This document shows, piece by piece, positions 1-7,281 of a DNA stretch of 11,649 nucleotides. This DNA is from an uncultured Christensenellaceae bacterium. GTDB lineage: Bacteria; Bacillota; Clostridia; Christensenellales; UBA3700. How positions within the stretch are numbered: the stretch's first letter is position 1; each line of letters begins with the position of its first letter. The position numbers and the translations under genes were made by a program. Below the pieces are notes generated by a model that saw only the letters and a program-made list of their open reading frames with translations, was not told the DNA's origin and made no database searches. Location of the stretch: positions 34,284 through 45,932 of the forward strand of contig CAJUOK010000014.1 in the NCBI GenBank assembly GCA_910588015.1, in the 5' to 3' direction.

Positions 1-1166
1 CGTTCCCTATAATGAAAATAGTTCAGTTTTTTAAAAAGCGTCCTATTTTCGGAGCGATAATCACAGTGCTGTTAGTCGCAGGTATTTATATAGCTATATA
101 TCTTCCGATGGCGCTCAATATGCCTGATATAAATGGCTCGGAGATGGGAAGCGGAGCCGTGGACGGCGGAGGCGAAAATACTTCCGCAGGGGATTTGTAT
201 GCGACAATGTTGCCGTCTATCGCGCCTATAGGCAGATGTTTTTATCACACTTACTTGCTTGCTCAGTCTATGACTGTCGGTGGAGTAAAAGCCTTTGGAT
301 ACGCAATGGCGTTTATTGGTATCGTTGCGGTATTGGCGGCGTTGGGCACTTTGCTTGCAATGTGGCAGTTCAAGCGTATATCGCAAGGCGTATACGAGAA
401 CAACGGCTCAACCGCATCATCGAAGAAACAAGGCGAAGTCAAGCAAGCCTCGCTCAAAAAAGCGCTTATCAGAAAGGAGTTTTCAAGCATACTGAGGTCT
501 AGTAATTTGCTAATACAAAGCGGAATGATGGTTATTCTGCCTCCTATACTCATATTTTTCTTGGGTACGATACAGGTCAAGGCAACCAATTCGTTCGTTG
601 CGATTGCGGTAGCCGAGTTGATTATCAAGCTTATGACAAGTTCTAATACCATAAGTATACTTGCAGTGTCAAGAGACGGCGAGGGGGCGTTGATAGCAAA
701 GACAATGCCTATAAGCGCCGAACAAATACTTTGGTCGAAAATTTTCGTCGGTTTTGTATTTTCTGCTATAACGGTGACTCTTTCTACGGTGGCGCTTGCG
801 TTCGTCGGCGGAGTAAACGTGTTGCAAGTGTTGGGATTTTTCCTTTCCAATATTCTTTACGCTTGGGCGGTCAACAGATTTTGCGTCTATCGCGACCTTA
901 AAAAACCCAGAGTGCATTGGAAAAATATCCAAGAAATTATCAAAAATAATTTTTCAAGCGTAATACCTATGTTATTGGCGTTTATTCCGGGACTTTTGGT
1001 AATGGGACCGACAATGGTTTTCGGGCTTGTCCTGTCTAATCTCAATACTTATGCAATCGGCGCTATATATATCGCGACAACCTTATTGATAAGCGGAGTA
1101 TATTATGCAATAGTCAAGTTGACAACCAAAAACAACGTCGAAGAATTGTGGGATAGGATAGAATAA
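1..1166 (+). CDS. ABC-2-type transporter permease, 3' part (5' end outside window)
   Basis: The frame is open to the left edge. The first ATG (position 12) has no ribosome binding site before it, so this is probably the C-terminal part of a longer permease, a family I know at roughly 500-600 residues. Counting from that ATG, hydrophobic segments lie near residues 11-32, 94-118, 169-188, 194-209, 242-266, 268-287, 316-341 and 346-370. A soluble loop at about 120-165 is basic and ends in a KALIRKEF-type stretch. The segment SRDGEGALIAKTMPIS (220-235) matches the 'S-EG-----K-LPI' signature of large ABC-2-type exporter permeases. It would form the membrane channel of an efflux ABC transporter; its ATPase is expected upstream, outside the window. 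The substrate cannot be told. It ends 43 bases before ruvX and may be co-transcribed with it. The permease call is firm at the level of a polytopic membrane protein and moderate for the ABC-2 family. Confidence 0.8.
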   Translation, partial: FPIMKIVQFFKKRPIFGAIITVLLVAGIYIAIYLPMALNMPDINGSEMGSGAVDGGGENTSAGDLYATMLPSIAPIGRCFYHTYLLAQSMTVGGVKAFGYAMAFIGIVAVLAALGTLLAMWQFKRISQGVYENNGSTASSKKQGEVKQASLKKALIRKEFSSILRSSNLLIQSGMMVILPPILIFFLGTIQVKATNSFVAIAVAELIIKLMTSSNTISILAVSRDGEGALIAKTMPISAEQILWSKIFVGFVFSAITVTLSTVALAFVGGVNVLQVLGFFLSNILYAWAVNRFCVYRDLKKPRVHWKNIQEIIKNNFSSVIPMLLAFIPGLLVMGPTMVFGLVLSNLNTYAIGAIYIATTLLISGVYYAIVKLTTKNNVEELWDRIE

Positions 1167-1209
1167 CCATTCGATTGACAAAAGCAAACGATTGTGCAAT
1201 AATCTGTGT

Positions 1210-1614
1210 ATGAAGTATTTAGCGATAGATTTAGGCGACGCTCGCACGGGCATAGCGATAAGCGAAAGCGGCATTATAGCCAACGGTTTGGAGACGTATA
1301 AAAGAGTAGGGCTTCAGAAGGATTTGCAATATATTGCGGACTTGGCGAATAATTATAAAATAGACGTCGTGGTTTTCGGTTTACCTTTGAATATGGACGG
1401 CACTTTCGGCGACAGAGCGGAAAAGACCAAGGCTTTTGCAGAAAAATTGCAGCCGCTTATAAAAGCTAGGATAGATTACGAGGACGAAAGACTTACCTCT
1501 GTAACTGCCGAAGAAATGCTTATCGAAGGAGGAGTGCGGCGTGATAAGCGAAAGAAGGTAATAGATAAAATAGCCGCTACGATAATATTGCAAGATTATC
1601 TCAACAGACTTTAA
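1210..1614 (+). CDS. ruvX: RuvX/YqgF-family putative Holliday junction resolvase
   Basis: A 134-residue RNase H-fold protein, close to the family's usual ~138. I chose ATG 1210 over an in-frame TTG at 1192 because family members start just before the first beta strand, here MKYLAIDLGDARTGIAIS. Visible family motifs are the IDLG acidic strand (D7), VVFGLPLNMDGTFG (54-67), YEDERLTS (90-97) and the C-terminal IDKIAA (118-123, D119). The likely metal-binding acidic residues are therefore D7, D92 or E93, and D119. Known family roles are processing of pre-16S rRNA 5' ends in E. coli (YqgF) and nuclease activity on recombination intermediates in other bacteria; the sequence does not say which applies here. 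No strong ribosome binding site is visible, so translation may depend on the permease upstream. An intrinsic terminator follows immediately. Confidence 0.95.
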   Translation: MKYLAIDLGDARTGIAISESGIIANGLETYKRVGLQKDLQYIADLANNYKIDVVVFGLPLNMDGTFGDRAEKTKAFAEKLQPLIKARIDYEDERLTSVTAEEMLIEGGVRRDKRKKVIDKIAATIILQDYLNRL

Positions 1615-1617
1615 AAT

Positions 1618-1656
1618 ACAGGCAACTCATACGGGTTGCCTGTTAAATTTTGTTTT
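1618..1656 (+). terminator. Intrinsic terminator after ruvX
   Basis: A perfect 9-bp inverted repeat, ACAGGCAAC (1618-1626) and GTTGCCTGT (1635-1643), with an 8-base loop is followed by a T-rich run (TTTTGTTTTA, 1648-1657). It begins three bases after the ruvX stop codon and separates the permease-ruvX transcript from the yebC operon. Confidence 0.85.
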
Positions 1657-1682
1657 ATCGAATTTTATGTGCGGCGATTTCC

Positions 1683-1709
1683 TTGCAAAATAAAAATAAA
1701 TAATATAAT
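1683..1709 (+). promoter_or_regulatory. Probable sigma-A promoter for the yebC-ruv operon
   Basis: TTGCAA (1683-1688) and TATAAT (1704-1709) lie in an AT-rich stretch between the ruvX terminator and yebC. The spacer is 15 bp, shorter than the ideal 17, so the -35 assignment is less secure than the perfect -10. A strong GGAGGT ribosome binding site at 1735-1740 precedes yebC. No LexA/SOS-box-like palindrome was seen beside it. Confidence 0.5.
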
Positions 1710-1744
1710 ATTATTATGTAATACAACACATTTCGGAGGTAGTT

Positions 1745-2488
1745 ATGTCAGGACATAGCAAATGGGCGAATATTAAGAATAAAAAGGGCAAAAGCGACGC
1801 GAAAAGAGCTAGCGTATTTACCAAGATTGGCAGAGAGATTGCCGTTGCGGTTAAGCAAGGCGGTCCCGACCCCAATTCCAACGCAAGATTGAGAGACGTC
1901 ATCGCCAAGGCGAAAGCAAATAATATGCCCAACGATAATATAGAAAGAGGTATTAAAAAAGCTAGCGGCGAGCTTAACGCCGTCAATTACGAAGAAAATA
2001 TTTACGAAGGCTATGCGGCAGGCGGCGTGGCTGTCATTGTGGAAACTTTGACCGACAATAAGAACCGTACCGCAGGAGACATACGTCACCATTTCGATAA
2101 ATGCGGCGGCGCTATGGGTACGAGCGGTTGCGTGTCTTATATGTTTGAGACAAAAGGCGTTATTGTCGTCGACGGCGAGGGAGTAGACGAAGATACCGTT
2201 ATGATGATTGCGCTGGATTGCGGAGCCAACGACATACAGAGCGACGAAGAAGTATTCGAAATATATACCGACCCAAATTCTTTGGGCGAAGTCAGAGAGG
2301 CTTTGGAGAAAGAAGGCAGTCTCAAAATTTTGTCCGCGCAAGTTGACAGAATACCTAGCAACACTGTCAAACCCGATAAGGACGCTGAAGCGAAAGTGCT
2401 CAAACTTTTGGATATGTTGGAAGACAACGACGACGTTCAGAACGTCTATCACAATGCAGAACTCGACGAAGAAGAGGATGAAGACTGA
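1745..2488 (+). CDS. yebC: YebC/PmpR-family DNA-binding regulator or translation factor
   Basis: A complete 247-residue member; the usual length is about 240-250. The N-terminus MSGHSKWANIKNKKGKSDAK is the family signature, continuing through FTKIGREI. The region GGVAVIVETLTDNKNRTAGDIRH (residues ~97-119) and GCVSYMFETKG (~128-138) are the other classical blocks. The tail is very acidic (LDEEEDED). YebC proteins were named as transcriptional regulators (PmpR in Pseudomonas); more recent work links some members to relief of ribosome stalling at proline stretches. The sequence does not show which role applies. It opens the ruv operon, as in many bacteria, with a GGAGGT ribosome binding site four bases before ATG, and proA starts 15 bases after its stop. 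The family assignment is very secure; the function is broad. Confidence 0.97.
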   Translation: MSGHSKWANIKNKKGKSDAKRASVFTKIGREIAVAVKQGGPDPNSNARLRDVIAKAKANNMPNDNIERGIKKASGELNAVNYEENIYEGYAAGGVAVIVETLTDNKNRTAGDIRHHFDKCGGAMGTSGCVSYMFETKGVIVVDGEGVDEDTVMMIALDCGANDIQSDEEVFEIYTDPNSLGEVREALEKEGSLKILSAQVDRIPSNTVKPDKDAEAKVLKLLDMLEDNDDVQNVYHNAELDEEEDED

Positions 2489-2503
2489 TAAAAGAGGTCA
2501 ATT

Positions 2504-3748
2504 ATGGAAAATATGCAACAGGTTTGTTCCAAGGTAAGGAACGCTACATATAAACTGTCTCTATACGACGCAGCCGCGAAAAACGACATACTTATGGCTG
2601 TCGCAGATAAGATAGAGCAAAATAAAGAGAATATAAAAAAGATAAACGCTATAGATATCCAAAACTCCAAAGGAAAGTTGTCAGAAGCAATGATAGACAG
2701 ACTTACTTTGACGGACGCCCGCATTGCGCTTATGGCGGAAGGCGTAAGACAGGTTGCGGCGCTCGACGACCCCGTTGGAAAGGTTGTCAGAGAGTGGAAA
2801 GTCGAAAGCGGTTTGGAAATCAAAAAGGTCAGAGCGCCTCTCGGCGTTATAGGCGTTATCTACGAGTCGCGACCCAACGTTACGGTAGACGTGGCAAGTC
2901 TTTGTATTAAGTCGGGCAACGGAGTAATTTTAAAAGGCGGAAAAGAGGCTATCAATACCAACAGAGTTTTATTTGAGATAATTCAAGAGGCTATCGGAAG
3001 TCTTGGACTCGATAAAGATATAGTAGGATTTGTCGACAACGTGGACAGGCAGGCGACATATGAAATGTTGCAGCAGGCTAAATATATAGACGTAATAATT
3101 CCCAGAGGCAGCGATAATCTCAAAAAATTCGTTTTGACTAATTCGCAGATTCCTGTTATAGCGTCTTCGGGAGGCAACTGTCACGTCTATATCGAAAAGA
3201 CGGCGGACCTCGATATGGCAAAGAGAATTGTATACAATGCCAAAATGCAGAGAGTGTCGGTATGCAACGCGCAGGAGCAGTTGTTGGTCGACGAAGCTAT
3301 TGCGGAGAAATTTTTGCCCGATATGCTCAAGACTTTGCAAGACGGCGGTTGCAAGATTATAGGCGATAGCGTTGTTCAACAATATGCGACCGACGTAATT
3401 CCCGCAACCGAAGACGATTATAAGACGGAGAGAGAAGATTATTACCTTACTGTAAAAGTCGTCAAAGATTATAAAGAAGCTATTGAAAGAATCAATGCCA
3501 ACGGCACAAAGCATAGCGAAGCTATAGTGTCAAAAGACGAAACCGTTATGAAGATTTTTACGACGGCGGTTGACGCAGGATGCGTATATACCAATGCTTC
3601 GACAAGATTTACGGACGGATTTGAGTTTGGATTCGGAGCGGAAATCGGTATATCAACTCAAAAATTACACGCGAGAGGACCGTTGGGATTGGAACAGCTT
3701 ACAAGCGAAAAGTACGTTGTTACGGGACACGGCGAAATCCGCAAATGA
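2504..3748 (+). CDS. proA: Gamma-glutamyl phosphate reductase (ProA)
   Basis: ProA reduces L-glutamyl 5-phosphate with NADPH to glutamate 5-semialdehyde, the second step of proline synthesis, in the cytoplasm. At 414 residues it is full length. It has the aldehyde-dehydrogenase-fold core: PLGVIGVIYESRPNVTVD (112-129), SGNGVILKGGKEA (137-149), the catalytic cysteine C254 in SVCNAQEQLLVD, and the C-terminal signature NASTRFTDGFEFGFGAEIG (364-382) followed by HARGPLGLEQLTS. AGAGGT (2493-2498) is the ribosome binding site. Its partner glutamate 5-kinase (proB), usually adjacent, is absent here. Instead the gene sits between yebC and ruvC, its last four bases overlapping the ruvC start (ATGA). All catalytic features look intact. 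Confidence 0.97.
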   Translation: MENMQQVCSKVRNATYKLSLYDAAAKNDILMAVADKIEQNKENIKKINAIDIQNSKGKLSEAMIDRLTLTDARIALMAEGVRQVAALDDPVGKVVREWKVESGLEIKKVRAPLGVIGVIYESRPNVTVDVASLCIKSGNGVILKGGKEAINTNRVLFEIIQEAIGSLGLDKDIVGFVDNVDRQATYEMLQQAKYIDVIIPRGSDNLKKFVLTNSQIPVIASSGGNCHVYIEKTADLDMAKRIVYNAKMQRVSVCNAQEQLLVDEAIAEKFLPDMLKTLQDGGCKIIGDSVVQQYATDVIPATEDDYKTEREDYYLTVKVVKDYKEAIERINANGTKHSEAIVSKDETVMKIFTTAVDAGCVYTNASTRFTDGFEFGFGAEIGISTQKLHARGPLGLEQLTSEKYVVTGHGEIRK

Positions 3749-4239
3749 TAATTTTAGGCATAGACCCCGGGCTTGCTATTGTCGGTTACGGAGTGATTGA
3801 AGCGCAGAAGGGAGCTTTTCGTCCTATAGACTGCGGAGTTATCAACACTCCCAAAGAAGATAAAGTGCCAGTGAGATTGACCAAGATATACGACGGTATG
3901 ATATCGCTTATTGAGAAATTCAAGCCCGACTGTATAGCTATAGAAGAACTGTTTTTCAACACCAATATTACTACGGGTATAAACGTCGCGCAAGCCAGAG
4001 GCGTAATTCTGTTGGCGTGTCAGCAAAAGGCGCTTAAGATGTATGAATATACGCCGTTGCAAATAAAGCAGGCGCTGACAGGATACGGAAAAGCCGAGAA
4101 GAAACAAATTCAGTTTATGGTCACGAGACTTCTCAACTTAAAGGCTGTTCCAAAGCCGGACGACGCCGCAGACGGTCTTGCCGTGGCGCTTACGCACGGA
4201 CAGACTGCGAGAATGGGCGGTCTTTTCGGAATAAGATAG
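3745..4239 (+). CDS. ruvC: Crossover junction endodeoxyribonuclease RuvC
   Basis: RuvC is the dimeric, metal-dependent nuclease that symmetrically cuts Holliday junctions after RuvAB branch migration. At 164 residues it has the normal length. The four acidic catalytic positions are visible: D7 in ILGIDPGLAIVGYG, E67 in CIAIEELFF, and D140 and D143 in KPDDAADGLAVALTH. The block NVAQARGVIL (80-89) and KQALTGYGKAEKKQ (108-121) are typical of the family. The ATG overlaps the proA stop by four bases, implying translational coupling to proA. A 77-base gap separates it from ruvA, and I saw no convincing promoter in it. Confidence 0.97.
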   Translation: MIILGIDPGLAIVGYGVIEAQKGAFRPIDCGVINTPKEDKVPVRLTKIYDGMISLIEKFKPDCIAIEELFFNTNITTGINVAQARGVILLACQQKALKMYEYTPLQIKQALTGYGKAEKKQIQFMVTRLLNLKAVPKPDDAADGLAVALTHGQTARMGGLFGIR

Positions 4240-4316
4240 CAAGTATGCGATTTATCGACAAACAAGAATACGATTAAGAGAAAGTACGACAACGACGTAT
4301 CAATATAAGGAACAAT

Positions 4317-4928
4317 ATGTATTATTCGATTACCGGCAAAGTGATTTTTTATGAAGAAGGCAAAGTTGTGTTGGAAAACAACGGCATTGCTTACGAACTG
4401 GGAGTGTCGGCAAATACGCTGTCGGTTTTTGCGAAAAAAGGCGAAATTGTCACGGCGTATACGTATTTGAAAGTTGCAGAAGACGAAATGAGTCTTTACG
4501 GTTTTTACAGCAAAGAAGAAAAGGCTATGTTTATCAATTTGATAAGCGTAAGCGGAGTGGGTCCGAAGACGGCGTTGCAGATACTTTCGGGTATTGATTT
4601 GCAAAGACTTGCGATTGCCATTGTCAACGGAGATTCCAAGACGCTTTCCAAAGTCAAAGGGCTTGGCAAAAAGACTGCCGAGCGAATTATCCTAGAACTT
4701 AAAGAAAAGATAGCTCAAGTGGGCGGCGGAGACGACGGCGACAGCTTCTTTGGATTGCTAGGCGGCGAAGACAATTCAAAAGACGAGGTTGTCAACGACG
4801 CGGTATTGGCTTTGGTATCATTGGGAATTCCCAAGACAGATGCAGTGAAAGCAGTTGCCGTAGCAAGAAGCAAAACAGATAAATTAGAAAATATCATAAC
4901 GTTGGCATTAAGGAGCTTTGATAGGTAA
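4317..4928 (+). CDS. ruvA: Holliday junction branch migration protein RuvA
   Basis: RuvA binds four-way DNA junctions as a tetramer and loads the RuvB motor. At 203 residues it has all three domains: an N-terminal OB-fold (about 1-64, starting MYYSITGKVIF), two helix-hairpin-helix motifs (LISVSGVGPKTALQIL at 75-90 and LSKVKGLGKKTAERII at 110-125), an acidic glycine-rich linker (about 135-155), and a C-terminal RuvB-binding domain (DAVLALVSLGIPKTDAVKAV, 161-180). AAGGA at 4307-4311 is the ribosome binding site. Its TAA stop shares one base with the ruvB ATG (TAATG), so the two are translationally coupled, fitting their 1:1 complex function. Confidence 0.97.
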   Translation: MYYSITGKVIFYEEGKVVLENNGIAYELGVSANTLSVFAKKGEIVTAYTYLKVAEDEMSLYGFYSKEEKAMFINLISVSGVGPKTALQILSGIDLQRLAIAIVNGDSKTLSKVKGLGKKTAERIILELKEKIAQVGGGDDGDSFFGLLGGEDNSKDEVVNDAVLALVSLGIPKTDAVKAVAVARSKTDKLENIITLALRSFDR

Positions 4929-5986
4929 TGGAATTTTTTGACGACGAAGAGAGGTTTATGTCCTCTATGCAGGGGGCGAACGAAAGCGATAGCGAAAATT
5001 CGCTCAGACCAAAAAGTATGTCCGATTACGTCGGTCAAGATAAAATCAAAGAAAATCTCGAGATTTATATCAAAGCTGCGGTAGCCAGAGACGAAGCATT
5101 GGACCACGTTTTATTGTACGGACCTCCGGGACTCGGTAAAACGACGTTGGCGCATATAATAGCCGGAGAAATGGGTTCTCAAATAAGAATCACGTCGGGA
5201 CCTGCAATAGAAAAAGCGGCGGACCTTGCAGCCATATTGACAAATCTCAATGAAAAAGACGTGTTGTTTATAGACGAAATCCATCGCCTTAACCGCAACG
5301 TAGAAGAAGTGCTTTATCCCGCTATGGAAGATTATGCGCTTGATTTTATGGTGGGAAAAGGTCCTAGCGCGCGAAGCATAAGACTTTCTCTTCCCAAGTT
5401 TACATTGATAGGAGCTACGACAAGGGCGGGTATGCTTACTTCGCCGCTCAGAGACAGATTCGGCGTGAATTGCAGATTGGAAATGTATACGCCTAAAGAG
5501 CTTGCTAGCATAGTTAAAAGAAGCGCAGGATTGCTCAATGTAGAAATAACGGAGGACGGGGCGTACGAAATCGCGAGACGAAGCAGAGGCACTCCGAGAA
5601 TCGCCAACAGAATTCTCAAGAGGGTTAGGGATTACAGCGAAGTGCTTGCCGAAGGCGTTATAGACGCTAAAGTCGCGGATATAGCTCTCGGAAAAATGGA
5701 AATCGACAAACTCGGACTTGACAATATCGACCGTAAAATAATTATGACGATAATCGACAAGTTCAACGGAGGTCCGGTAGGACTTGATACTTTGGCGGCT
5801 TCGATAGGAGAGGATTCGGGGACGATAGAAGATGTGTACGAACCCTATCTAATGCAAATTACATTTATTGCCCGTACGCCGAGAGGACGTATATGTTTGC
5901 CCGACGCTTATGCGCATTTTGGAAGAAAAGTCAATCAGTCGGCATACGAACAGCTGTCTATGCTTGACGTTAACGGAGATAAATAA
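4928..5986 (+). CDS. ruvB: Holliday junction branch migration ATPase RuvB
   Basis: RuvB is the hexameric AAA+ motor that drives branch migration with RuvA. It is 352 residues, slightly longer than the usual ~335-340 because of an acidic N-terminal extension (MEFFDDEERF and on to about residue 25) before the conserved LRPKSMSDYVGQ. Visible motifs are Walker A GPPGLGKT (65-72), Walker B LFIDEIHR (113-120), sensor 1 / arginine-finger region LIGATTRAGMLTSPLRDRFG (160-179), sensor 2 RGTPRIANR, and the C-terminal winged-helix domain (about 270-340, with GGPVGLDTLAA). The start overlaps the ruvA stop by one base, and queA begins on the base after its stop. Nothing essential is missing. Confidence 0.98.
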   Translation: MEFFDDEERFMSSMQGANESDSENSLRPKSMSDYVGQDKIKENLEIYIKAAVARDEALDHVLLYGPPGLGKTTLAHIIAGEMGSQIRITSGPAIEKAADLAAILTNLNEKDVLFIDEIHRLNRNVEEVLYPAMEDYALDFMVGKGPSARSIRLSLPKFTLIGATTRAGMLTSPLRDRFGVNCRLEMYTPKELASIVKRSAGLLNVEITEDGAYEIARRSRGTPRIANRILKRVRDYSEVLAEGVIDAKVADIALGKMEIDKLGLDNIDRKIIMTIIDKFNGGPVGLDTLAASIGEDSGTIEDVYEPYLMQITFIARTPRGRICLPDAYAHFGRKVNQSAYEQLSMLDVNGDK

Positions 5987-7021
5987 ATGAAGACAAGCGA
6001 CTTTTATTACGACTTGCCTCAAGAGCTTATCGCGCAAACGCCAATCGAACCGAGAGATTCGTCGCGTATGTTGGCGTATTGCAAAGAGAGCGGTAAAATC
6101 GAGCATAGACATTTTTTTGATATAATTGATTATCTAAAAAGCGGAGATGTGTTGGTAATCAATAATACCAAGGTCATACCCGCGAGAATTTTTGCCACCA
6201 GATTGCCGCGTACAGATAAGACTGTCGAGAAAAATACCGAAGTTTTGTTGCTCAAAAGAAAAGAATATGACGTTTGGGAATGTATTACCCGTCCTGCAAA
6301 AAAACTCAAGATAGGAACAAAGCTTGATTTTCAGGCTATGACGGGCGAAGTCGTAGGTTTTGGAGAAGAGGGAATAAGGTATATTAAATTTCAATTCGAA
6401 GGCGTTTTCGAAAATATTCTCGAAGAGATTGGAAATATGCCGCTGCCGCCTTATATAACTCAAAAACTTGAGGATAAAAGCAGATATCAGACGGTATACG
6501 GAAAAATCGACGGCTCTGCTGCCGCTCCCACTGCGGGATTGCATTTTACGCCGCAATTGTTGGAAAAAATAGAAAGTATGGGCGTAAAAATCGCAAAAGT
6601 GCTTTTACACGTCGGTCTCGGCACATTTCGTCCCGTAAAAGAAGACGATTTGCTCAATCACAAAATGCACAGCGAGTATTACGAAATTGACGACATTAAC
6701 GCCAAGATAATAAACGACGCTTTGCAAGACGGAAGACGCGTTATCTGCGTGGGTACAACCTCTGTGAGAGTTGTGGAAAGCGCTTCGGACGACAGCGGAT
6801 TTGTAAAAGCGCAAAAGGGAAATACTTCGATTTTTATTTACCCAGGATATAAATTCAAAGTTGTCAAAGGCTTGATAACAAACTTCCATTTGCCCGAGTC
6901 TACGTTGATAATGCTTGTCAGCGCATTTATCGGTAGGCAAGAAACGTTGAATTTGTATAAGACGGCTGTTGAGGAGAGGTATAGATTTTTTTCATTCGGA
7001 GATGCGATGATGATTGTATAA
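5987..7021 (+). CDS. queA: S-adenosylmethionine:tRNA ribosyltransferase-isomerase (QueA)
   Basis: QueA transfers and rearranges the ribosyl group of S-adenosylmethionine onto 7-aminomethyl-7-deazaguanine in tRNA to form epoxyqueuosine, at the wobble position of GUN-anticodon tRNAs. At 344 residues it is full length. Typical blocks are YDLPQELIAQTPIEPRDSSRML (split as YDLPQELIAQTPIEP and RDSSRML), GDVLVINNTKVIPARI, SAAAPTAGLHFTPQLL, HVGLGTFRPVKEDD, CVGTTSVRVVES, ITNFHLPESTLIMLVSAFIG and the terminal YRFFSFGDAMMIV. ATG follows the ruvB TAA with no gap, so it is the last gene of the operon. The next pathway-related gene, tgt, comes after a 260-base spacer instead of directly, which is the unusual point here. 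Confidence 0.97.
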   Translation: MKTSDFYYDLPQELIAQTPIEPRDSSRMLAYCKESGKIEHRHFFDIIDYLKSGDVLVINNTKVIPARIFATRLPRTDKTVEKNTEVLLLKRKEYDVWECITRPAKKLKIGTKLDFQAMTGEVVGFGEEGIRYIKFQFEGVFENILEEIGNMPLPPYITQKLEDKSRYQTVYGKIDGSAAAPTAGLHFTPQLLEKIESMGVKIAKVLLHVGLGTFRPVKEDDLLNHKMHSEYYEIDDINAKIINDALQDGRRVICVGTTSVRVVESASDDSGFVKAQKGNTSIFIYPGYKFKVVKGLITNFHLPESTLIMLVSAFIGRQETLNLYKTAVEERYRFFSFGDAMMIV

Positions 7022-7239
7022 ACGGCGCAATACTATGTCGAACTTGCATTTTGCCTTGGTCGTGTACGTCAATGTACACTCCCTGCGGTCAAATCCGCAT
7101 TCTCCTTGTCTTGCTTGATTCTCCAATCATCATTCTTTCTCCCGTAAAACTGCGGGATTGTAATCTTGTCTATAAGGTGCGTAATGCTCACGCCTCATTG
7201 ATATTTTGGTTTCTAGACGAGCAGTCTTGCTCTTTGTAA
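7022..7239 (+). repeat. Non-coding, hairpin-rich spacer resembling a dispersed clostridial repeat
   Basis: No convincing gene lies between queA and tgt. The stretch holds four short hairpins: GTGTAC/GTACAC (7062-7079), TGCGG/CCGCA (7084-7099), CCCGTA/TGCGGG with one G-U pair (7141-7156) and GAGCA/TGCTC (7219-7232). On the minus strand a 40-codon stop-free stretch runs from GTG 7191 to TGA 7069, with a protein-like reading (…PQFYGRKNDDWRIKQDKE…). Coding-like composition continues past the stop in another frame. I recall very similar short stretches scattered through gut Clostridia genomes, but this is memory and not a search result. It may be a dispersed repeat or a gene remnant. It has no ribosome binding site on either strand, so I do not call a CDS. 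Confidence 0.4.
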
Positions 7240-7261
7240 AAGCGAAACGAATGAATATAAT
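7234..7261 (+). promoter_or_regulatory. Probable promoter for tgt
   Basis: TTGTAA (7234-7239), a 16-bp spacer and a perfect TATAAT (7256-7261) lie just downstream of the repeat-like spacer. The ribosome binding site AAAGGA (7271-7276) and the tgt ATG (7282) follow closely, giving a very short leader. This suggests tgt is transcribed independently of queA, or that the spacer insertion was compensated by a new promoter. Confidence 0.5.
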
Positions 7262-7281
7262 TTAATTATAAAAGGATATAT

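Noticed and set aside
1192..1209. TTG start extending RuvX by six residues
   Set aside because: The extension MCNNLC is not family-like. Homologues begin at the first beta strand, which fits ATG 1210.
1657..1744. LexA/SOS operator for the ruv operon
   Set aside because: I looked for a GAAC-N4-GTTC-type palindrome upstream of yebC and in the ruvC-ruvA gap and saw none.
7069..7191. A 40-codon minus-strand GTG frame with protein-like content
   Set aside because: No ribosome binding site precedes the GTG, the frame opens right after a stop and shifts at its end. It fits a remnant or repeat better than a gene, so it is described under the repeat.
7051..7239. A 62-codon plus-strand open frame between queA and tgt
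   Set aside because: It begins with TTG, has no ribosome binding site, and lies wholly inside the hairpin-rich repeat-like spacer whose protein-like reading is on the other strand.
7022..7281. preQ1 riboswitch controlling tgt
   Set aside because: The hairpins do not form the compact preQ1-I pseudoknot with its A-rich tail, and the promoter lies downstream of them.
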